Under the pieces are notes generated by a model. The model worked only from the letters and a program-made list of their open reading frames with translations. It made no database searches and had not been told where the DNA came from. A program made the position numbers and the translations under genes. A DNA stretch of 64,000 nucleotides from Volvox africanus (lineage: Eukaryota; Chlorophyta; Chlorophyceae; Chlamydomonadales; Volvocaceae), in NCBI GenBank assembly GCA_030268105.1, contig BSDZ01000004.1:5808001-5872000 (forward strand), read 5' to 3'. Each line of letters begins with the position of its first letter. Position 1 is the first letter of the stretch. Positions 1 to 10,700 of this stretch are shown here, one piece after another.

Positions 1-84
1 CTGCTTTCCACCTAAACTTTCGCGCCTTGGAGCGTTGGTCGTACCGTGATAACAATTTAACTTGCAGTACAGTCTATGGATAGT

Positions 85-254
85 GACAAGTCCACAGGAT
101 GGCTCTTGGCAAGCACTCGACGAATCTCCCGGTGGCCTTTCTAACCCTCATATGCTTGCAGCGTGTGGAGTCGGCTCCAGCGGATCTTAAGGTTACGGAC
201 GCCAAGAGCATGATCGAGCTGTGGAAATGCATCTACCCAAACGCATGCGCGTGA
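85..254 (+). CDS. possible terminal exon or small secreted peptide (left edge)
   Basis: An open stretch follows the TGA at 84-86 and ends at TGA 252-254. Read from the ATG at 99 it gives 51 residues with a hydrophobic start (LPVAFLTLICLQ) followed by a short polar tail ending NACA. It could be a small secreted peptide. It could also be the last exon of a gene whose start lies left of the window, because TCCACAG at 91-97 and CTTGCAG further on both resemble 3' splice sites. I recognise no family, and the call rests only on the open frame and hydrophobic start. Confidence 0.2.
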
Positions 255-605
255 GCTGGATACAGATAGAGAAAAGGATGCTTTTTGATCTGATAATTTG
301 GGTCCCAGTTTTGTGCCAAGCGCTTTTTGGCTTATAAATGTGCACGGAAACGGCACGGCAATTTTGGTTGGAGGCTTGACCCCTGTTCGGCTGCGGAGAC
401 GGGGAAGTCCGTGTCCTCTGATTACGATTTGGATATATGGGCTTAACTCTATATATAATTGATTGATCGATGTTCTGCGCTTTGGGGGCCTTTATGTAGT
501 CGCATACCTCAGTCGACCTTTTTGGCCCTACCGCTATGGAGTGGTTTTATGAGTAAAGACATTCAATCTTTCATAGATAAGAAAACCGTTCATTATTAAT
601 GTCAA

Positions 606-2986
606 ATGCGGCCAGCACGAATGGTTTTGACAATAACGGCTGTCGCGCTCTGCTGCACACTAGCTTATGTCCATTTTTCACTCGCGGAAACCGATCGGAA
701 GAATGCATTTGAAACTTGGTCAGAAAAGGGCGACTGCCGCGACGAGGAGTCCGCTTGTCAGGATTGGGCAGCAAAGGGCGAATGCGAAAAGAATCCCAAG
801 TTTATGCTCGATCGGTGCCCTCTCGCCTGCAAGCAATGTCAGGCCCCCGAAGTCGACCCCCGGGACTACACCGGTCAAGTACTGGTACTGAACTGCTCAT
901 TGGGTCAGGTAAGGAGTCTGGGACGAGTAAGGAGTCAGCCGCCGGCTGGGGAAGGCCTTGTTGTGACCGGGCGCTGTCCTGGACGACGTCCTAGGGGTTA
1001 CGACATCGAGCGCCGCGGCCAGGACCTCCCGACGCCACACCAGCAGGCAGACACGATAGCAGAAGTGGCGCCGATCACGGCAACGGAACTGCAACCCCAG
1101 CTGACGGAAATGCCGGCGCCCATTTAGGACCCTGATAAACTTTTATTGACACCCGCATCCCCCAATTATGTGGATGCCATCTTGCCACTTTTGTAAGGCG
1201 TTGGATGACCTTAGCTATGGGTCAACCTTCAGGCTGTTGCCGCTTCTGCACGTTAGGACGACGGCTCCAGACTCCAGGAAACCAACCCCACGAGCAGGCA
1301 AAGCTTCACCACTTACAATCTTGTAAACGCAGGTCGGCTTTGAGATTCAAAAAAGACGAATACAGATTACAGCTGCATGTTGTACACAGATACATCAATC
1401 CTCTTGAGGAGAATGAGAAGGGACATGGAAGAGCACATCACGAGTACGGGTTCTGATGTGTACAGAATAGATGGTGTGGCAGTTTCTCAGTTTCTCAGTC
1501 TTTGCCCCGAGTATGTCCCATATGCTCATGCCGCATGCACGCGGCCACCATCAAAGGTGATGCGGCCGTGATCTCATATATCCAGAAACACCCTTTCATT
1601 GGCTTTAAGGCTCTGTCCATTCGTAATTGTATGCGGCAGATTCGGATCCTGCCGGATTTTGAGCGCGCACCCCTGACCAGCTCCCTGGTTCTGGAGCTAG
1701 CCCATCACCCGCACTCCTGTCACAACTGCAACTTTTACCGAAACGAAGACGTCCCAAAGGTGCGGGTCGCGCGACGGTCCGTAACGGATCCACCTCCTGT
1801 ACCGGACGGCCGCACAGGGGAATGTGTTTCCGTGGACTGGGTTAGCTATTCATACCTACCTAGGCAGGGGATAGGGCAGTCGCGGTCCCGTCGAGCTGGT
1901 GCTGATGGCTATATAATATTATATGTTTTGTACATAACAATATTTATATTTATTTATTTCATGGATTCCTGCTTCTGAAGCTGCGATTCGTCCATCCGCG
2001 GCCCTACAGGATGGTTCCTCGGGGCCACCGTACGGTCTGCTCCAAGGGAGCTTAGCGGGACTCCTGAAGGTGCCGGAGAAAGAGGGCGGCGACATCGCCA
2101 TGAGGTACGGATTCTCTGGGGGAAACAAGAAAACACACACAACGCACACGGTGCCCTGGTCAGTAGGACCCGCATTATGTGGGTAGAGGGTATAATAATA
2201 TTGCGGGGAGAGGTCTGGGGGATTGCCAGGAATAGGCCATCCCCCAGGCTTTCCCCGGGGCCCATGCTCACGTGGCGATATGCATCTGCGAGAGAGTCAT
2301 TACGTGGGTGGGGGTGGGGGAGAAGGTGACGGCGATGAGACGCGTTGCAGTGATGCGGCATGACCTTGCCTGGTGAGCTTGGCAATCCAACGCGGGGTAG
2401 GTCCACCTGTGAGGCCGCAACCCACTTTCCTCTGTCACGAAGAGAATCGAGCAACGGATGCATGTAAAGTCTCACCTAAAGTTTCATTTGATTTTCCCCG
2501 GCTTGGCTTTCCAGTTCCGTTACCTCATATCTTTCGTTGTGTCGTGTCCTGCCGTGTGGTATTGGGGTCCCGTACAGGCGAGGCCACGTGGCCATGATTC
2601 CCGGCACCCGAGAGTGAGTCCCAGCCGGTTTGGGACGGGGGTAGTAGGACGGGGGTAACGGCAGGGGCCAACCGAGCAGGACCATCCGTTTCTTCTCACC
2701 TTGTCTCTCTACCTGGTCTGCCTGGTCTAACCCTCTGTATCGTGGCCGGCACAGGTTCTTTATTAACGTGATGGATCATGAGAGCTGGGGAGCCTCCATG
2801 ACTGTGTGGGGTTCGTTGGCAGACACGTTGTCCATGGACGTAGTGGAAGCCATGCTGAGGCTGCCGTACAAGGATGTCAAACACCCTACATACGGCACCG
2901 TGATGCGCATGCTTACAGAGCAGGTGCCTTTCGTGCCGCTGGCGGTTCCGGCCGCCGTGGGTGGCAGCAACCGCCGTCGGCATTAG
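606..2986 (+). CDS. secreted ShK-domain / cyclophilin-like protein
   Basis: Four exons join in phase: 606-908, 1640-1759, 2010-2104 and 2755-2986. Exon 1 encodes a hydrophobic signal or anchor segment (residues about 6-27). An ShK domain with all six cysteines follows, from CRDEES to CPLACKQC at about residues 43-78. The rest resembles the algal cyclophilin-like family: VLNCSLGQ joins IRILPDFERAPLTS across intron 1, then HNCNFYRNEDVP, GPPYGLLQGSL and FFINVMDHESWGASMTVWG. ShK domains in volvocine algae commonly sit on secreted or ER enzymes. The canonical cyclophilin core around the catalytic Arg (FMxQGGD type) is not visible, so isomerase activity is doubtful. The protein is about 249 residues and probably enters the secretory path. 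Start choice: the ATG at 606 is the first in frame and is followed at once by the hydrophobic stretch. Confidence 0.72.
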
Positions 2987-3621
2987 CACTGGAGACAATA
3001 GTCGCAGCGATAGCGACAATGCCGACAGCGACAATGACAACAGCGCGTGGTAGCAAAGCTCGAGGACCCGTATGCCCTGGAGTCGAACGGCACACAGACC
3101 GGTCGTCATGCTGTCGGGAAGCAGTGATGATGAATGTGATGAAGGATAAGGTGTCATGGACGACATGGTATATGTGACCATATTGGCATATTGGTAATGG
3201 TTCGGACCAGACCTTTTCCTGTCAACTTGATGATATGCTTATGATAATATGCTTAAGGGCTGCGTGAACTGCACGGTTTATGGGGGTTTACCCGTGCAAT
3301 TCGGTGGCCATGCAAAGGAACGCGCATAATACACACACACACACACATAGATACACGCATACAAGCATGTGTCATTTTTAGAACCACGAATTTTGAGGCC
3401 AAGCCAAAGCCAATGACTCCCTTGTTGACTGCTGATGACTCGATTGAACATTTGCAGTTGGTATCCTCTTGCTCTGACACATGATGACGTAATGATGACA
3501 CAAGCAATCAAGCACACATATCTGTCGGGAGTGACGCATAGTCGCGTTTCTCAAATAGGGCCCTCAGGGCTGTGCTTTGTGCGTCCTGGGAAGTGGTGCT
3601 CGGTGCGGCACTCAGGAGCCT

Positions 3622-3626
3622 TGTAA
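3622..3626 (+). terminator. candidate TGTAA poly(A) signal, ShK gene
   Basis: TGTAA, the usual chlorophyte polyadenylation signal, lies 636 bases after the stop at 2986. It is the nearest one I found. A five-base motif is weak evidence alone. Confidence 0.35.
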
Positions 3627-4398
3627 ATCCAAGGGAGAGGGAGAGGGGGGGATTGGGTGGTTTCAGGGGGAAGGCTGATTGTGATGCGATATGGGATGAA
3701 GTCGGGGATTGCCTGCCGCATAACCGCGCCTCCCGTCCTCACCTCACCTCTCCTGCCCGCTGGCACTGCTGGGGGAGATGGTAGAGCCGGCAATACTTTC
3801 GTAATTGCGTTAGTCAAGCAATGGACAACAGAAAGGTGCGGCTGCCGGGGGCAATGGACGGAGGGGAGACGAGCGATCGCCACCGTGTGCCGTATATCAC
3901 TTTGGATCGTACCGTACTTCCCGTACCGTAACGCAGGATCCTCAATACGTTTTCTTCATGTATAGCGCGCAAAGCCCCTTCATCTGTTCTCTTGACTCGC
4001 GGCTAGCACCACTCTCATAACTTACTCCTACAACAGTCTTAGTTATACATGTAGTGTAGGGCAACGGAAGCTAGCTGCTGTGTGAACAACTTGTACTTGT
4101 GTGTGAACAACTTGTCGACTACTCTCACCCGTAGGGAATGTGCTCAGAACCCACGTAGGTCTAAAACTACGAATACGGATGAAGAAGTCCCGACCAGGCT
4201 TATCGAGTCTTCATCTGTCACCCGCTTTTGCTTCACCCACAGCCGTGATGAGACCCACGGGTATCCACGGCGCCACCGCATACGGAGCCACCGCCACACA
4301 CGTGTCACATCGACCTCATCGTGGCCCCTCCTCCGGCTCCTCACCCCCCAACCCAGCTCTTCAGGCAGCTATCACAACCAAAAATACCATTACCACCA

Positions 4399-4403
4399 TT
4401 ACA
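4399..4403 (-). terminator. candidate TGTAA poly(A) signal, UBP14 gene
   Basis: TGTAA on the minus strand (TTACA on plus) lies about 370 bases past the UBP14 stop at 4771. That distance suits a volvocine 3' UTR. Confidence 0.35.
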
Positions 4404-4770
4404 ACTCGGATGGTTAGTAGAAGACAGTGCCGACTGGGCAGGTGGGGCCACTTGTGCGTATGGGAACTGGTTATCCTGGTTACCCTCAGCCAGGACAGAC
4501 CGGACAAGTTGATTCATGACGATCTGACGATGCTCCATGAAGATGCGTTTCCGCGCTCGCCGCCCTTGCACTGCTTGACTCCATGTGCCAGAAACAGGAC
4601 GGGGAGGCGCCTTGTGCAGATACCATTCCCCATACCACTTTCCATGACCTTGTCGTGGTCAACATGCTACAACGCGCTTGGAAGGTGCATCGCATAGGTC
4701 TTCCTCTGATAATCAAATAGACGCTCCGGCTCCCGCTGCATTGCCACCTCCTCCCGGCGTCCGGCTTTGC

Positions 4771-7700
4771 TCACTGATGGACACGCTTGAAGAGGTAGAG
4801 GTACCCTAGGTCGCGAGGAGGGTGCTCCGACACCGCCACCTTGTCGTCGTTGAAAATGGCCCACCTGAACGACCCACGGCAGCACCCGACAGCAGTACGA
4901 TATTCGACATGTACTTTTCCCGTTCACTTCACAGCAGGGATGCGGCAGCGAGGAAAGCTGTCGCTCTGTTACTCAAGATACCCAAAAGGCGATCTCGCAG
5001 CGGGTGGCAATGGTTGCGGTGATTGCGGTGGCCGACTAAACCGAGAGCCCTGAACCCCGGGACCCACACAAGCGATCCCCGTGAGAAACAAGCTCGCGCC
5101 CGCCGCGGAGCCGACTCACAGTAAGGCCTTATGGACGCCTCCAATACGACGTCCAACGCCCCGCGCCCCTGCCCCGTCAGCTCTCCTTAGAAGGGGTTCC
5201 CTCCTCGGAACCAACCCCATCTCCACCATTCGTTCCCTCCGCCGATCGGCGCCTTCCCCTCTTGCCCTGCGGCCCCACCTGCCGTCCTTCTTTATATGGG
5301 CTACGTAATGTCCGCACGCCAAGTTGGACCCCATGTGGGATATGAAGCCCACCAGCTCGTAGACGCCCGGGCCGTCCAGCAGCTGCGGCTGGGGAGTCAG
5401 AGAGGAACCCGCCGCCAGGCCGCCCGCCGCAGGCACAGCAGCGGCAGCGGCCCCACCGCCTGCGGCCCCGCTGTCGCCCGTACTAAGCACCTGTGCATCC
5501 CACATTACACGGGCATCATGACCAACTGCCGTATGTTAGCGCATAGCGACCTCCAGCGGGCGCCGATCGTTGCCGCATACACGGGTTACCTTATCAAGGT
5601 GAACCGGCAAGCGTCCCTAACGTTTACGCCGTCCTTTAATCTCTACTTCATTTGATGTCGGCAATACGGCCACACCTTAGCGCGTGTGTGTGCGCAAACA
5701 CGCCCATCCAAGTCAACAACGTAGTGGGCGCAAAACCTGTTCTGTCAAACAGATTTTGGTAGGTGACGTGGCAAGAAGCACAGACCAAAGCACGAAATAG
5801 AGAAACCGATTTCAGAGGTTATTAGAAGTCTGCGTACCCCGTCTCGTACACACTCTGTCTTACCCGGGTCACTGCGGTGTCTAGATCATCCATGTGGTTA
5901 AAGAGCCAGTCGGCAGCTCGCTCCAGGGAGCCGTTGCAGGCCTGAATCCCATGGAACGGTAACAAGGTGTTGACATATGTCTCAGTCCATACCGTCGCGC
6001 GCAGTCAACACGCTCACACATGCCTTAGCACTCAGGCTCCAGGCATTACGGGGCCTCCACCCGTGATGCCTTCGATGCCATAAAGGCGACATAAACCTTC
6101 ACATAGCTTCAAATGATGCACATGACCGCACAGCTGTACCTATGTTGTTCAATAATACTGCATTACTCTGCTGCTCAACATTATATCATTTGAATATATA
6201 TTTTATCATTTTAATTATCTAAATTAGATAAACTGAAACATACTTCCTGAAGCGGGGCCTTTTAGCTTCAGAGCTATGACGCGTAGACTTTGCACACAAG
6301 GAGAAGGGTATTCGCACGTACATGGAGCGCCGCCGTGGCTTGTGTCTCCGAGAAACCCATCGCCGTCAGCTGTGAGATCTTATCCGGGTCAGCGGCCACC
6401 GCTGCAGGGGCAGAACCGCCGCCGCCGCCGCCGCCGCCGCCAGTACCCGCGTGCGTCGGCTCTACAAGTCGGCACCGGCCGGGGGCCAAAAGGGGACATC
6501 ACCGCGGGATCTGAGCATCAGCCACTCGCTGTCCCCTAACAGAAACCCTGCCGCCCTTGTCAGCACATTGATATCAAGTAAACCGCCCCCTCCCTCCTCG
6601 GTAAGTGCACACTGTGCAGCGCCCGACTGATTTCTCCTGACCGATCCAATTGCTCTCACACCTCCCCGCCACTCCACAACCCACACAGGCTCACCAGGCA
6701 GGGGGTCGTCGATATCCGGATCCTCCAAATGGCTCAGCAGCCACTCCATCGCCGCCTCCGCACCGCCATTAGCCACCGCCACCGCTGCCCGCCGGCAGGC
6801 GTTCGCTCCGAAACCCATATCTACCAACGCCGAAACCAGGGCCTCGTCTGGGGCCACCACCGCGGCCTGCTGGGGCCCCCCGGCGCCACCACTGGCCGCA
6901 GTCTGGGGCTGAGAGGTTTGCTGTTGCTCCGGCTGGTCCTCGGGCTGCAGCCGCTCGTCGGGTTGTGGCCCGGCGGCTCTCAACGTCTCCAGGTTGATAT
7001 GGTCCGGCACGTCCACGAGGACCTCCATCTTCTTCAAAGTCCAATCAGTGTCTTGAAAGTATCTGAGGATGTCCGGTGGTGAGGCCCAGGGGTGGGGTCC
7101 AGGGGTGGGGTCCAGGGGTGGGGTCCAGGGGAACGGAGCCGACAAAAGGAACGGTTGTATGTGTCCAGATGCGTCCGCATGAAAAGAAGATTGCGACCTG
7201 GTGTTGGAGAACCTTCACAATCCCAACCTCCCCTCGCCCCGGTTACCTGTTGATCTGCACCAGCAGGTAGGGCGGGAAGGTGCCAAAGCGGGTGCGTTTG
7301 GTTGCGGCTGTACGGCGGCCCCCCAGCGCAGCGCTGCGGTAGTCATCCACCACCTGAGAAGGGGGATCGAGGAGTGTGTTTTTATTCAGTTGTACTTCAA
7401 TAACTGACACATGTTCCATAACATGCACTTCCATCGTCACCAGCATGCACATACACATACACATACACACGCATACATCTGCGCACGTAAACACACCCTC
7501 ACCTCTGTGCCGCTGAAGCGCTGTAAGCATGCATCAAACGGCACCCGGGGCAGCACCGCCTCCTCTGCCGCGTCCGCCATGACGACCAGGCCCCCGCTGC
7601 CGGGTCCGGACGCATGCGGGGCACATGCAGCGGACGCGACGGCTCCGCTGCCATCGGGCCCCACGGCAGTGCTCGCATCCGCACCCTCCGGCGCCGCCCC

Positions 7701-10700
7701 GATGTACACCTGCTGGGACCGCACCAGCACCAGCACCAGCACCAGCACCATCATCAGGATCGAAATCGAAGAAATATTAAATTAATGGAGTCCTGCGTTC
7801 AGGATACCCACAGCTCCAAGCGCAACGTTAACCGTCGTTCCCTCGACCTTCCGCTTTCACGTACACATACACATACATATACACATACGAACACACACAC
7901 ACACATACACATACACATACAAATACATGTCGTATCCGTTACTTGCTGCAACTTCCCCCCCTGGTCCCCATCCCCAAACCGTCCCGACGCACTTGCGCCT
8001 GCTGCTCCTTGAGCCGCTGCCTCTTGGCCTGGCGGTCCCGATACTCAGCCACTGCCTCCGCGTTGACCGCCGCTTCGAGAGGCACCTGTACGACAGCCAG
8101 AGATAGCATCAATGGGACAGGACCCTAGCTCTGCCGAACATCCGCATCAGCGAAGGGATAAACCCCCGACCGGCACCATCCCAATCCCCTTCCTCATTCC
8201 CATCCCCATCGCCAGCATATCCCCACATCACACCCTGTCACAAGTCCACATTCCAGCAGCCAGAAATAAACAATACCCAACGCACCTGCAGCATTAGCAG
8301 CGAGGTGGGCGTGCTGCGGTAGCTGACAGCACCGCTCTCGCTGCACTGCAGCCGGTCCTCTAAGCTTAAGCGGAAGCATGTGGGCAGCGGCAGGGGGCCG
8401 GGCGCCACATCTCCGGCTCCGGGCCCTGCAGCCGGTGAAAGGCCCAGCCGCTCCGCCTGCGTATGCTCCGCACGCGATACCTGGAGGGATGGAGATTGGG
8501 TGAGTGCCCTCAGTTTGGACAACAAGATGAATAATAATTATAATCACAATAATAATACATAATAATCATACTAATAATCATACTAATAATCCTAATGATG
8601 ATGGCGGCAAGTGACGGTGTTCTGCAGGCCAGTGGGAAGGGCCGGGATCTCAGGGGAAGAAGAAATTGTAAAAATTGCAGCTGAAGGCAGCCGAGCTGTA
8701 ATCCGTTATTATTTACAACGAATTCACAGACCCTTTATGACACGAGGTCGTTGGTCACCGTTGGGAGTAGGCGTGCGTTCAAAATACCAATTCAAGCCAC
8801 AATGTGGGAAAAGGAAAGCCGTCCAGGATAACAGGATGCAGTACAATCCCACATAACCCACGCGCGCCACGCCCATGTACCCTCGCTGCCCCCATTCCTT
8901 CCCCCCACTGGCTACCGGGTCCAGCTACCCTCTCGCTTGAGGCTGTGACCCCCCCCAGGTGGTCTGGAGGAGCACCCGCATGACAGCGGCAGCGGCAGCG
9001 GTCAGGTCAGCTTGGCCTGGGAGTCAGCACGTCTTTCACTTCGCCGCCAGCAAGAAGGCCGATAGTACACATAAGCACGGTTTCTCTTCTTCCCTTTACT
9101 GCTTTAATCCGCGGCCTTGGCGACTACCTATTTAGTTAACATCAGAGCTCCTTTCCTTTTCCTGCTTTGGACGACGTCAGCCACTATTCGACCCTCACGG
9201 TTAGCTAGTCCTCGTTCCTCCGACATCAGCACCAGCTGGTTCAGGGTTTTTTTACTTCTCCCCCTCCCATCTTTCCCCCCTCGGCACGCACATGACAGCG
9301 GCCAGCGGTCACCTCAGTTTTTCTTTTTCTCCGCGATTTTCTTTCGCCGCCAGCAGCAAGGCCGATAATATACTTTATGACGGTTTCGATTTAGTTTTCC
9401 CTGCTTTTAATCGCGGCCTTGGCGGCAACCTAGTTAACATTCTTTTTGGGTCTCCGCGTCGGCAGCAGCCTTGGACGCGGACAACAGTCAGTCATCCTTG
9501 ACGGTTAGTTCTGGCTTCGTCAGCGATCATTACCAGCGTTTCAATGTTCGTCTCTCTCTCCCCCCGTCCCCCCTCCCTTCACCCACCAGCTCCATGAGAT
9601 GGGTGAAGTACTCGGCGGCGTCCTGCTGCCTGCCGGATGAAAACTCCGGGTGGCCCCTCCCCGCGACGGACTTCAACGCCAGGGGGCGAACCGCGTGCCA
9701 CCGCTCGTCTTCGGGGAGGGCCACCAAATCACCTGCGGCGGGTTGGTGGGGGTGGTGGGGGTGGGTGGCATGGGGAACCGGGCATGGCAAGGTGTGTATG
9801 TGCACCTCATCGTGCGTGTGTCTTTATGTGTGTATGTGTAGACTGTGTTGTGTATGCCTCCGGGAACTGTCACCTCCCCCAGCTCACCTCCGCCGCCATC
9901 CACCTCAATGGCGGCTTCCTTGCCGCCTCCAGATGTTTCCGCTGCCTCTCCATCCTGCTGGACCTGATCCTTAAGGTGGCCAGTGCGGCCCAACACCAGC
10001 GCCACCCCCACCTTGGCCAGCTGGGTGGGCAGATCCCCCGCGGGGTCGGGGGGGGCGGAGGAGATGATTCGGGCAGCACCGTTCACATACCTTGCGACCA
10101 CCTCCGGCAGAGTGAACAGCACCTGCCAGGGATGAAGGGCACGCGGGTGAGGTGGTGTGCTGTGCTGTGAGGCGAGGTGGGTGAGGGGTGAGATGTGGTG
10201 TGGGTTGGGTGAGGTGTGGTGTGAGGGTGATGTGAATTGAGGTAGTGTGGTGAGATGTGGGGTGGCGTGGGTTATGGTGTGGGGTCAGGTAGGGTGGGTT
10301 GAGGTGAGGGGTGAGGTGTGGAGTGAGGTAGGGTGGGGTAGGTTGAGGTAAGAGGTTAAGGTGGGGTGGGTTGAGGTGAGGGGTGAGGTGTGGAGTGAGG
10401 CAGGGTGGGGTAGGTTGAGGTAAGAGGTTAAGGTGGGGTGGGTTGAGACGCGAATGTGCCACATGCGACAGGCTATGAACTCATACAAACTGATTGCATT
10501 AACCCTATGACTGGAGGTCGTTGGAGAAGAGAGTCGTACAGAGGAGCGCTCAAGTGACATTTAGGATTCCCAAAGATGCAATCCGATACATAACATCCTA
10601 TGCCGTTCCGAAAATCTCTTTTGAGTGTTTTTACATTGTAATAACATTTTCTACAGTTATACACATCCCGCCCAAATGCCACAAAGGGGAAGTATTAATG

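Larger units (their letters stand above)
2987..4770. other. convergent intergenic region, no gene seen
   Basis: This stretch separates the 3' ends of the ShK/cyclophilin-like gene and the UBP14 gene. It should hold both 3' UTRs. A short CA run lies near 3331-3347. I see no convincing exon on either strand. Confidence 0.5.
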
